Origin: an uncultured Pseudomonadota bacterium
GTDB lineage: Bacteria; Myxococcota_A; UBA796; SXON01
DNA: 34,086 nt
Reading direction: 5' to 3'
Assembly: GCA_903959175.1 (NCBI GenBank)
Contig: CAJBVW010000098.1
Span: forward strand, 1 to 34,086
Numbering within the stretch: position 1 is the stretch's first letter; the number at the start of each line of letters is the position of its first letter. Under the pieces are notes generated by a model. The model made no database searches. It had not been told where the DNA came from and saw nothing but the letters and a program-made list of their open reading frames with translations. Below, piece by piece: positions 25,286-32,381 of the stretch. The position numbers and the translations under genes were made by a program.

Positions 25286-26410
25286 TCAGGCCTCGCGGCA
25301 CCGGCGCGCGACGACCTCTTCCACCACGTCCACCGCGCGGTGCAGCTCCCCCACGGGCACGTATTCGTCGGCCTTGTGGGCGACGTCGATGCTCCCCGGT
25401 CCGAACACGATCGTCCGCACGCCGAGGCGCTCGAAGTTGCCGCCGTCCGTCGCGAACGAGGCCGCGGCCGTCTCGGGGGAGGATGCCCACGGCCGCAGGA
25501 GCGCCTCCAGCGGCGTGCCCGAGGGGGTGAGCATCGCCGGCGTGACGCGGATCAGCTCGGCGCGCACGTCCCCGAGGGGCTCGACCGCGTCGCGCAGCTC
25601 CTCGAAGAGCGCGTCGGGCGCCATGCCCGGGAGGGGGCGGAAGCCGACGTCGATGACGCAGCGGTCCGGCACGATGTTGACGGCGTTGCCGCCGTGGATC
25701 GTCGCGACGTTCATGACGACGAAGGGCCGCTCCAGCAGCTCGGGGAAGCGCACGTCGAGCCGCCACCGGTCTGCGAGGGCGTCCAGCGCGTCGAGCACCT
25801 TCCCGGCGAGCCGGATGGCGTTGCGGCCGAGGTCCGGCTTGCTGGAGTGCGCCGCGAGCCCGGCACAGGTGATCTTCGCGGCGACATGCCCGGGATGCAT
25901 CCGCAACATCTGGAACGAGGTGGGCTCCCCGATCAGCGCGAGCGAGGGCAGGGTGCGGCCCTCCGCCGCGAAGCGGTCGGCGAGGGCGCGCGAGCCGAGG
26001 CAGCCGACCTCCTCGTCGTGGGTGAAGGCGAGGACGAGCTCGCGCTTGAGGTCCCGGGGCGGCGTGCGCGCGAGGGCCACGACGATCGCCGCGAGGAACG
26101 CCTTCATGTCGCAGCTGCCCCGGCCGACGAGGCGGTCGTCGCGGCGCGTGAGGGTGAAGGGGTCGGAGGTCCATGGCTGGCCGACCACCGGCACCACGTC
26201 CATGTGCCCGGAGAGCACGATGCCGTCGGTGCCCTGGGGCCCCGCGGTACACACGAGGTTGCACTTGCCGGGGGTGTCGGCGTCCAGCCGCTCGACGCGC
26301 ATCCCGACGTCCTCGAGGCGGTTCGCCAGCTCGGCCGCGATGCCCGTCACGGGCTGGTCGGACACGGTCGGCCAGGCGACGAGCCGGCCGAGGAGCTCCT
26401 CAACGTCCAT
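25286..26410 (-). CDS. argE: Acetylornithine deacetylase-like M20 peptidase
   Basis: A 374-residue cytosolic M20 metallopeptidase. Zinc ligands and catalytic residues are visible: SGHMDVVPV with H69 and D71, GRGSCDMKAF with the bridging D101, THDEEVGC with catalytic E133 and ligand E134, and the dimerisation domain signals GEPT, AHSSKP and INIVPDRC-like NIVPDRC. The set fits ArgE, which removes acetate from N2-acetylornithine in arginine synthesis. Other M20 N-acyl amino acid hydrolases cannot be fully excluded, and a substrate from the neighbouring HutF reaction (formylglutamate) is an untested possibility. Its first 11 bases overlap the end of the upstream unknown gene, so it is probably translated after it on one mRNA. 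Confidence 0.83.
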   Translation of the reverse strand: MDVEELLGRLVAWPTVSDQPVTGIAAELANRLEDVGMRVERLDADTPGKCNLVCTAGPQGTDGIVLSGHMDVVPVVGQPWTSDPFTLTRRDDRLVGRGSCDMKAFLAAIVVALARTPPRDLKRELVLAFTHDEEVGCLGSRALADRFAAEGRTLPSLALIGEPTSFQMLRMHPGHVAAKITCAGLAAHSSKPDLGRNAIRLAGKVLDALDALADRWRLDVRFPELLERPFVVMNVATIHGGNAVNIVPDRCVIDVGFRPLPGMAPDALFEELRDAVEPLGDVRAELIRVTPAMLTPSGTPLEALLRPWASSPETAAASFATDGGNFERLGVRTIVFGPGSIDVAHKADEYVPVGELHRAVDVVEEVVARRCREA

Positions 26411-27287
26411 CGGGCTTCTTCTCCTTGCGCGGTGGGGAGCGCGTCGCCTCCGCCGCGGGCACTTGGACCTCGACCTCGACCTCGCGCTCCGGCGTCACGG
26501 CGACCCCGCGCTCTTCGACCTCGACCGGCCGCTCCGCCTCCGCGATCTTCTTCGCGGCGGGCCCACGCTCCACGGCCACGGCCTCGGGTGCCGCCTTCTT
26601 CGCGTCCTTCTTCCCCGCGGCGTCCGCTTTCTCCTCCTCCGCGACGTCCCACCAGTTGTGCGTGGGGTTGTCCCGGCGGACGGGGACCTCCGGGCTCGTC
26701 GTCGTGACCCGGAGGATGGCATCCGCCTGCTGGAAGAGGGCGGGGGCCTTGGTCGCGGGGCAGGTCTCGCCCTCGGAGACGAAGGGGCGCTCCTCAGGCC
26801 CCATGGTCGGCGCCGCGAGGCTGCCGGGGAGCTCGACCTGGGCGGGGACGGTCTCGAAGGTGGCGCGCTCGGCGGCGACGGCCTGATCGAGGAGCTGTGC
26901 GCCCCGGCCGATGTCCCCCGCGCAGAGCGCCTCGGCGGCGCGGCGGTAGAGAAGCGTGGCGTGGTGCCAACGCGTCGGATCCGGCAGCGTGAAGCCCGTG
27001 GCTCCCCGCGCTACGAGCAGGTGCCAGTCACGCCGGTCGGCCATCTCTTTCTGCTCGGCGCGCTGCACCTGCTGGATCTCCGCGATCCGTCGCTCCACGA
27101 AGGCGAGCAGCGCGTCGCGCTTCCCGGTGGCCGCGCCGAGGAGGGCGCCCACCTGGCTGTTCCCGACCTTCTTCGCGAGGAGCGCGAGCTCCTTGCCGCC
27201 GGCGTCGCGGACGCGATCCCGCGCGCCGCCGCGCGCACGGGTGACCGGAGCTGCGCCGAGGCCGGGGGTGCGCTTCTGTCGACTCAC
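26400..27287 (-). CDS. Unknown protein with GN-x-x-V-x-x-LL motif, candidate eCIS accessory or cargo
   Basis: A 295-residue protein starting at a GTG with AAGGTGG upstream. The first 30 residues are basic and disordered. Residues about 34-55 read LALLAKKVGNSQVGALLGAA, which resembles the 'GN-x-x-V-x-x-LL' helix often found near the N-terminus of DUF4157 and other eCIS-associated proteins. Residues 55-160 are helical. The last 100 residues are a Lys/Glu/Pro/Ala-rich, very charged tail. No enzyme motif is seen. It is divergent from the eCIS structural operon (71 bases between starts) and overlaps argE by 11 bases. The motif link is recalled from family knowledge, so the assignment as cargo or accessory protein is tentative. 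Confidence 0.6.
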   Translation of the reverse strand: MSRQKRTPGLGAAPVTRARGGARDRVRDAGGKELALLAKKVGNSQVGALLGAATGKRDALLAFVERRIAEIQQVQRAEQKEMADRRDWHLLVARGATGFTLPDPTRWHHATLLYRRAAEALCAGDIGRGAQLLDQAVAAERATFETVPAQVELPGSLAAPTMGPEERPFVSEGETCPATKAPALFQQADAILRVTTTSPEVPVRRDNPTHNWWDVAEEEKADAAGKKDAKKAAPEAVAVERGPAAKKIAEAERPVEVEERGVAVTPEREVEVEVQVPAAEATRSPPRKEKKPDGR

Positions 27288-27343
27288 GCCACCTTCGTAA
27301 TCCGATCGGCGCGGGCGCTACGGCGCTCGGGCTCCTGCCGGCG

Positions 27344-27349
27344 TACAAT
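27344..27349 (+). promoter_or_regulatory. Candidate -10 element (TACAAT) for the eCIS structural operon
   Basis: TACAAT ends nine bases before the ATG at 27359, predicting a leader of about three bases. It is the best -10 match in the 71-base divergent gap. No strong -35 is visible. Confidence 0.4.
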
Positions 27350-27358
27350 CTCGGCCTC

Positions 27359-27817
27359 ATGGCCTGGGACCCCACACGCCGCCTCCGCCGCCCCTCCCCG
27401 GGCGCGCGGCTCGCAACGGAAGAGCGCAGCCTCGCGCGCCTCTTCGCGCGGGAAGAAGCGGAGGAGCGGCGGGATCCGGTCCCGCCCCGCGACAAGGCCG
27501 GCGCGCGCGTGCTCGAGCGCCGCGACACCAGCCACGTCGCTTCCTGCAGGCCGAACGCCCCGCTTCTCATCCGCATCGTGCGGTACCCGTTCGCGCTCGC
27601 CACCGCGCGTGGGGTCCGCCAGAAATACCGAGAAGACGTGGAAAAGTTCACCCGCGTGGATTGGTCCGCCGAGGTCGCGTCCGCGCTTGCCGAACGCGAG
27701 AGACTGAGGTTTACTTCCGCCGGGCGCGGCCGGCCGATGCCGTTCACCGTGCGCCCCTCGGTCTGGTCCCTCCTGCCCCCCGACCCCTCCGCCCCGAAGC
27801 CTGGAGACAAGCGTTGA
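27359..27817 (+). CDS. Small basic protein, first gene of the eCIS structural operon
   Basis: A 152-residue Arg-rich protein with no signal peptide and no membrane span. The first 60 residues are Arg/Glu-rich and look disordered (RRLRRPSPGARL, FAREEAEERRDP). A short hydrophobic patch follows (PLLIRIVRYPFALATARG), then YREDVEKFTRVDWSAE. I know no family. It overlaps the start of the DUF4255 gene as TTGA, so the two are coupled. This position suggests a role with the sheath cap or assembly, but nothing in the sequence proves it. Confidence 0.7.
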   Translation: MAWDPTRRLRRPSPGARLATEERSLARLFAREEAEERRDPVPPRDKAGARVLERRDTSHVASCRPNAPLLIRIVRYPFALATARGVRQKYREDVEKFTRVDWSAEVASALAERERLRFTSAGRGRPMPFTVRPSVWSLLPPDPSAPKPGDKR

Positions 27818-28698
27818 ACCCCGCCGACGAAGCAGAAAAGCTACGCGCCACCGGCGGTCCGGCGTCGGGCCGCAGCATCATCGGCGAGACGACCGAGGCG
27901 GTCCACAAGTTCCTGCTCGAGGGCTACAAGCTCACCGACAGCCCGCCGCGCATCGAGGAAGAGCTCAAGTTCATCCCCAAGGATCGCGAGGAGATCCTGT
28001 ACATCTACATGTACCGGGTCGCGCAGAACCAGAACCTCATGAACCAGAAGCGGCTGCGCCAGGCGCCGGTCTTCGTGAAGGACGATCCGGAGAAGGGCGG
28101 GGAGGTCTACTACCACCGTCCCCCTGTGCTGCTCGACCTCTTCTACCTGATCTCCGTCCACTCGAAGTTCAGGTCCGACGCCGAACGTCTGCTCGGCTGG
28201 GTCCTGCTCCGCCTCAACGAGGCCACGCACCTCATCTACCGCCCGCGCCGCTTCCTCCTCCCGGACGGCCGCGAGGTCGACAGCCTCGGCCGCACCTACG
28301 ACGCGAAGAACTTCGAGGGCCAGCGGACCAACTCCGAGGGCGAGATCGAAGAAGACGACGGCCTGTTCATCGAGAAAGTGTCGCTCGCCCTGGTCGATGA
28401 TCTCACCGTTGGCGACGCGATCAACCTCTTCACGCTCCACGAAGCTCCATACCGCCCCTTCTTGACCTACCGGGCACGGGTGGCGCTAGATGGTCCGCTT
28501 TACAAGTCTTCCAGCGGTGCGACCATCCGGTTGCCCCGTCTGGAGAGGGCCTCGCCTCCGTCGGACGGCCAGGGGGACTCCCCCAATGGTCGTAAGCGCA
28601 CGGGATCGGGTCCCCCCCCCACGATCAGGACGCCCCCCGGGCCGAAACCGTACATGCTCCGCAAGAACGCGGACGCTGACAATGAATCGGAGGATTGA
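27814..28698 (+). CDS. DUF4255 protein, tail terminator/cap-like (Afp16/Pvc16-like)
   Basis: A 294-residue protein. It starts at a TTG (27814) overlapping the previous TGA, with GGAG eight bases upstream. The next in-frame ATG would remove a well conserved N-terminal part. Residues 20-200 match the DUF4255 pattern: IIGETTEAVHKFLLEGYKL, then a strand region, then VLLDLFYLISVHSKF and LGWVLLRLNEATHLIYRPRR, ending with the RARVALDGP strand. In Afp and PVC particles this domain belongs to the protein that caps the tube and sheath at the distal end. The last 70 residues are Pro/Gly/Ser-rich and disordered. The sheath gene follows after eight bases. Confidence 0.85.
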   Translation: MNPADEAEKLRATGGPASGRSIIGETTEAVHKFLLEGYKLTDSPPRIEEELKFIPKDREEILYIYMYRVAQNQNLMNQKRLRQAPVFVKDDPEKGGEVYYHRPPVLLDLFYLISVHSKFRSDAERLLGWVLLRLNEATHLIYRPRRFLLPDGREVDSLGRTYDAKNFEGQRTNSEGEIEEDDGLFIEKVSLALVDDLTVGDAINLFTLHEAPYRPFLTYRARVALDGPLYKSSSGATIRLPRLERASPPSDGQGDSPNGRKRTGSGPPPTIRTPPGPKPYMLRKNADADNESED

Positions 28699-28706
28699 GG
28701 ACAAAA

Positions 28707-30506
28707 ATGGAATACCATACCCCAGGCGTATACATTCGCGAGGTCGACAGCGGTCCCAAGCCCATCGCCTCGGTGTCGACCAGCACCCCCGGCTTCCTTG
28801 GGCTCTTCGAGTTCCACCCGCCGCACGACGCGATCGCGATCACCGGTAGCAACGGCAAGCGCCAGCTCCGCGGCAAGGTCGTCCCCCAGCTCGTCGACGA
28901 GAAGGGCGCGGTCAAGGGCGATGCGAACGAGGCCACCACGGCCCTCGCGCAGGCGTTCAAGCTCGGCCGCAAGGACGTCAAGGACGTGAAGAAGTACTTC
29001 GAGCTCCACGGCGCGGCGAAGGCCGGCCCGAGCGCTCCGAAGTTCGAGCCCGGCACCAAGGGCAAGGTCAAGATCTCCTGGGGCGAGAAGACCCTCGAGG
29101 TGGCCGAAGTCAACATGTCCGTCGAGGGCAAGGTCGTCACCGAGAGCGACGAGGCCGTCGAGAAGCTGCTCAACAGCCTCCACGAGACCTTCCCCCTCGA
29201 GAAGGCCGCCCCGAAGACCGCCGCGGACGTCCTGTCCGTCTACGGCTACGACGTGAAGGGCACCGAGGGCACCGCCCTCCGCTCGGAGTACTCGGTCCCC
29301 CCTGTCGGCATCACCAACAAGGCCGAGTTCTTCCGCTGGCTCCAGAGCTACTTCGCCCAGTACCTCATCGAGACCCGCCCCGTGGAGGACCTCGTCGGCC
29401 GCACGTTCACGGACCTCGACGACGCCGCGGACGCCGTGTACGAAGCCATCGCCAGCGACGACGCGCTGAAGAAGGAGTTCCGCGACTTCCTCTCCCAGCC
29501 CACCGTCTTCAACTTCGTGGCGGGCGTCAACGGCTTCTACGACAACGGCGGCGGCAAGTGCTACGTCTACCTCATGGGCGCGCCGGACACGGCGACCTCG
29601 GTCCGTGAGAACCAGGCGGACAAGATCGGCCTCTACGCGTTCGACGACGTCGACGACATGGCCCTCATGGTCGCCCCGGGCTGCCTCCCCCACCAGCAGA
29701 AGGAGATGCTCGAGCTCTGCGAGATCCGCAAGGACCGCTTCGCGATCCTCGATGGGCCGATCGTCTCCGACGGCGCGATGGACATCCCGGCCTCCAACAA
29801 GGGCTACGGCGCGATCTACGTGCCCTGGATGAAGATCACGAAGCCGAGCTGGTTCACGGGCAACCAGGACCACATCAAGGTCACCGGCCCCAACCGCCGC
29901 AAGCTCATCAAGACCGAGAAGAATGAGCTCTTCGTGCCCCCGTCCGGGCACATGGCCGGCATCTTCGCGCGCGTCGACTCCGAGCGCGGCGTGCACAAGG
30001 CCCCGGCGAACGAGATCGCGATGGGCATCACCGGCCTCTCGCAGAACATCAATCGCCTCGAGCAGGGCCAGTACAACGACCGCGGCATCAACGTGATCCG
30101 CATCTTCAAGGACCGCGGCATCCGCGTCTGGGGTGCGCGCACCCTCGGCACGATGTCCGACGCCTCCTGGAAGTACATCAACGTTCGCCGCATCTTCATC
30201 ATGATCGAGCAGTCGATCATGATCGGCAGCCAGTGGGCGGTGTTCGAGCCGAACGACCACACCCTCTGGAAGAAGCTCACCCGTGACGTGCGCGCGTACC
30301 TCATGCGCGTGTGGCGTTCCGGCGCGCTCTTCGGCCAGACCCCGGAAGAGGCGTTCTACGTCAAGTGTGACGACGAGACCAACCCCCGCTACCTCATCGA
30401 CGCGGGCCAGGTCAACGTGCAGATCGGCATCTGTCCGGTGAAGCCGGCGGAGTTCGTCATCTTCAGCATCGGTCAGTGGGACGGCGGCGCTCTCATCGAA
30501 GAGTAG
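28707..30506 (+). CDS. Contractile tail sheath protein, large form
   Basis: A 599-residue sheath protein. It begins MEYHTPGVYIREVDSG (the GVY(I/V)xEv start of tail sheaths) with TSTPGFLG at 25-32. The core then resumes at VAGVNGFYDNGGGKCYVYLMG (271-291). The C-terminal half has the subtilisin-like sheath domain and the typical end IRVWGARTL, KYINVRRIFIMIE, WAVFEPN and LMRVWRSGALFG. Sheath subunits stack around the tube and contract to drive it out. Between residues 32 and 270 it carries about 240 residues, far more than the second sheath has at the same place. The ATG at 28707 has TGAGG before it. The earlier TTG start at 28695 has no such site. Confidence 0.96.
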   Translation: MEYHTPGVYIREVDSGPKPIASVSTSTPGFLGLFEFHPPHDAIAITGSNGKRQLRGKVVPQLVDEKGAVKGDANEATTALAQAFKLGRKDVKDVKKYFELHGAAKAGPSAPKFEPGTKGKVKISWGEKTLEVAEVNMSVEGKVVTESDEAVEKLLNSLHETFPLEKAAPKTAADVLSVYGYDVKGTEGTALRSEYSVPPVGITNKAEFFRWLQSYFAQYLIETRPVEDLVGRTFTDLDDAADAVYEAIASDDALKKEFRDFLSQPTVFNFVAGVNGFYDNGGGKCYVYLMGAPDTATSVRENQADKIGLYAFDDVDDMALMVAPGCLPHQQKEMLELCEIRKDRFAILDGPIVSDGAMDIPASNKGYGAIYVPWMKITKPSWFTGNQDHIKVTGPNRRKLIKTEKNELFVPPSGHMAGIFARVDSERGVHKAPANEIAMGITGLSQNINRLEQGQYNDRGINVIRIFKDRGIRVWGARTLGTMSDASWKYINVRRIFIMIEQSIMIGSQWAVFEPNDHTLWKKLTRDVRAYLMRVWRSGALFGQTPEEAFYVKCDDETNPRYLIDAGQVNVQIGICPVKPAEFVIFSIGQWDGGALIEE

Positions 30507-30517
30507 TCGTCCGCATC

Positions 30518-30561
30518 GGCCGGGACGCGGGGGGCAACTCCGCGTCCCGGCCCGTTTCTTT
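30518..30561 (+). terminator. Strong hairpin after the sheath gene (terminator or attenuator)
   Basis: A perfect 13-base-pair stem pairs 30518-30530 with 30540-30552 around a nine-base loop, followed by CGTTTCTTT. It is twelve bases after the sheath stop and inside the operon, so it may let only part of the transcription continue. Confidence 0.8.
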
Positions 30562-30579
30562 AGCAGCAGCAGCAGCAGC
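30562..30579. repeat. Six tandem AGC trinucleotides before the CxxC protein gene
   Basis: Six perfect AGC copies run into AGGAG (30582-30586), the ribosome binding site of the next gene, seven bases before its ATG at 30594. Copy number changes would alter the distance between the upstream hairpin and the site. Confidence 0.85.
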
Positions 30580-30593
30580 ACAGGAGCAGCGTC

Positions 30594-30959
30594 ATGGAGC
30601 TGAAGACCGAGTACGAGTTCATCCTCCCGCGAGGCTACGTCGACAAGGACGGCACGCTCCATCGCGAGGGCGTCATGCGGCTCGCGAACGCGAAGGACGA
30701 GATCGTCCCGCTGAACGACATGCGCGTGCAGCGCAACCGCGCCTACCTCATCATCGTGCTGCTCAGCCGGGTCATCCCCCGCCTCGGCGCCCTCGGTGAA
30801 GTCAACACCGGCGTGATCGAGAACCTGTTTGCCGGCGACCTCCGCTTCCTCGAAGAGATGTACAACCGCATCAACGAGGACGAAGCCACCATCCAGGTCA
30901 CGTGCCCCGAATGCGGCACCAAGTTCGAGAAGGAGTTCGGTCGCCTGGGGGAATCGTGA
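30594..30959 (+). CDS. Phage tail assembly-like protein with CxxC (zinc-ribbon half site)
   Basis: A 121-residue protein with an ATG at 30594 and AGGAG before it. It begins with YEFILPRGYVDKDGTLHREG, then MRLANAKDEIVPL, which resembles the Mu gp41-type tail assembly proteins ('lp.G....dG..h....l.....dei'). A hydrophobic helix segment (RAYLIIVLLSRVIPRLGALG) follows. Near the end TCPECGTKFE carries one CxxC pair, so a full zinc ribbon would need a second pair from another subunit. In eCIS loci such a gene usually follows the sheath or tube genes. The next gene overlaps its stop as GTGA. Confidence 0.75.
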   Translation: MELKTEYEFILPRGYVDKDGTLHREGVMRLANAKDEIVPLNDMRVQRNRAYLIIVLLSRVIPRLGALGEVNTGVIENLFAGDLRFLEEMYNRINEDEATIQVTCPECGTKFEKEFGRLGES

Positions 30960-31114
30960 GCTACCCCTTGGAGAACATCTTCAAGGAGGTAGCGTTCATC
31001 GCGTATCACTTCCACTGGGACCGCGAGACCTGCCTCGGGATGCCGCACAAGGAGCGGCATGCGTGGGTGAAGGAGATCTCGGGTATCAACGAAAAGATCA
31101 ACGCGCCCAAGTAG
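30956..31114 (+). CDS. DUF6760-like small eCIS protein
   Basis: A 52-residue protein starting at a GTG that overlaps the previous TGA. The sequence (SYPLENIFKEVAFIAYHFHW, then MPHKERHAWVKEISGINEKIN) matches the small DUF6760 family commonly found after the tail-assembly gene in eCIS loci. It has an N-terminal 'YPL' and an aromatic 'YHFHW' patch, then a basic helix. The role is unknown. Tight coupling with the CxxC protein suggests they work together in assembly. Confidence 0.82.
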   Translation: MSYPLENIFKEVAFIAYHFHWDRETCLGMPHKERHAWVKEISGINEKINAPK

Positions 31115-31124
31115 GGCCAGAAAG

Positions 31125-31166
31125 GGTCGGCCCTCTCCCGCCGCCGGGCGGGGGCCGACCATTCTC
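31125..31166 (+). terminator. Two-step hairpin between the DUF6760 and second sheath genes
   Basis: Outer arms 31125-31133 and 31152-31160 pair over nine bases, and inner arms 31138-31142 and 31147-31151 pair over five. ATTCTCC follows, so the T-run is weak. It may attenuate transcription or protect mRNA ends. Confidence 0.5.
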
Positions 31167-31177
31167 CACCGAGCGCC

Positions 31178-32365
31178 ATGCGTCCAGGCATCAGCATCCA
31201 GCACGGCTCCCTCGCGAATCGCTCGCAGGGGATCGTTCGTTGCGACATCGGCGGGATCATCGGCTTCCTCACGCGGGACCGATGGCCGGAGGACGCCTCC
31301 GCCGGTGACTTCATCGAGATCATCCTGCGCCGCTGGTCGGAGCTCGACGACCACCCGCAGCGCCTCCTGTTCGACACCGCCTCCCGACGCGCCGTGCGCT
31401 CCTTCTTCGAGAACGGCGGCGACACGCTCCACCTCTTCGCGGTGTGCATCGACTCCGAAGACGACCTGAAGCACCGCACGGGGGACGACGGCCCGCTCGC
31501 GCCGCTCCTCCACCGGCTCCGCGCCGAGGACGACATCGCCCTCCTCGCCGTGCCCTCCGCCGCGTACATGCGCTGCGAGATCCTCGGCAACGGCAAGGTC
31601 CGCTGCGACGCGGACGCCCTGTACGACGAGCTGCTAGCCCACTGCCGGCAGATGACCAACCGCTTCCTTCTGGTGGACGCCCCTCGGGGCCTCCACGGGG
31701 ACGTGCTCCTCCGTTGGTTCGAGTCCTTCCAGCAGCGCGAGCCCGAGAACCGCAGCTACGGGGCGGTCTACTACCCGTGGCTCAAGCGCGGCGACGAGAC
31801 CTTTCCGCCGTCCGGCTCCATGATGGGCGTCTTCGCGCGCACCGAGCTGGAGCGCGCCCCCTTCGGCGTGGCGTGGCCGCCGGCGAACGTGCCGGTGCTG
31901 GGCGTGACCCACACCGAGGTCGACATGGACTGGGGCGAGGCCGGCCAGGTGAGCGACGCCGGGGTCAACCCCATCGTCGTCCAGCCCGGGCGCGGGGTCG
32001 TGGTCTGGGGCGCCCGCACCATGTCCAAGGACCCCGCCTGGACGTTCATCAACAGCCGCCGCATCGTCAGCATGATCTCGGAGCAGCTCCGCCGCGACAA
32101 CGAGTGGGCCGTCTTCGAGGTGAACGACAACTCGCTGTGGAAGGTCATCGAGCGCGACGTCCTGGTCCGGCTCGAGCAGTTCTGGGAGGCCGGATTGATC
32201 TCCGGGACTCGATCCCGGGCGGAATATTCGGTAGAATGCAACGAGGGCACGAACCCCTTGGAATCCCGCGATAGCGGGATGCTAAACGTGCAGGTAGCGT
32301 TACGGCCGGTCGGGACGATGGAGCGGATCCTCATCGATCTGCGGTTAGGTACCGGCGGCCCCTGA
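31178..32365 (+). CDS. Second contractile tail sheath protein, short form
   Basis: A 395-residue homologue of the main sheath. Residues 3-30 (PGISIQHGSLANRSQGIV ... IIGF) replace the GVYIREV start, and FFENGG is at 76-81, only 47 residues after the GF pair, whereas the main sheath has about 245. The later VVVWGARTMSKDPAWTFINSRRIV, WAVFEVNDNSLWKVIERDV and LNVQVALRPVG line up well with the main sheath's C-terminal domain. The basic initiation of the N-terminal arm differs, so it may form a special ring, such as the layer next to the baseplate, as one sheath paralogue does in Afp-like particles. It lies between the small proteins and the tube gene. Confidence 0.92.
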   Translation: MRPGISIQHGSLANRSQGIVRCDIGGIIGFLTRDRWPEDASAGDFIEIILRRWSELDDHPQRLLFDTASRRAVRSFFENGGDTLHLFAVCIDSEDDLKHRTGDDGPLAPLLHRLRAEDDIALLAVPSAAYMRCEILGNGKVRCDADALYDELLAHCRQMTNRFLLVDAPRGLHGDVLLRWFESFQQREPENRSYGAVYYPWLKRGDETFPPSGSMMGVFARTELERAPFGVAWPPANVPVLGVTHTEVDMDWGEAGQVSDAGVNPIVVQPGRGVVVWGARTMSKDPAWTFINSRRIVSMISEQLRRDNEWAVFEVNDNSLWKVIERDVLVRLEQFWEAGLISGTRSRAEYSVECNEGTNPLESRDSGMLNVQVALRPVGTMERILIDLRLGTGGP

Positions 32366-32381
32366 GCTTCGGAGGTGTGCG

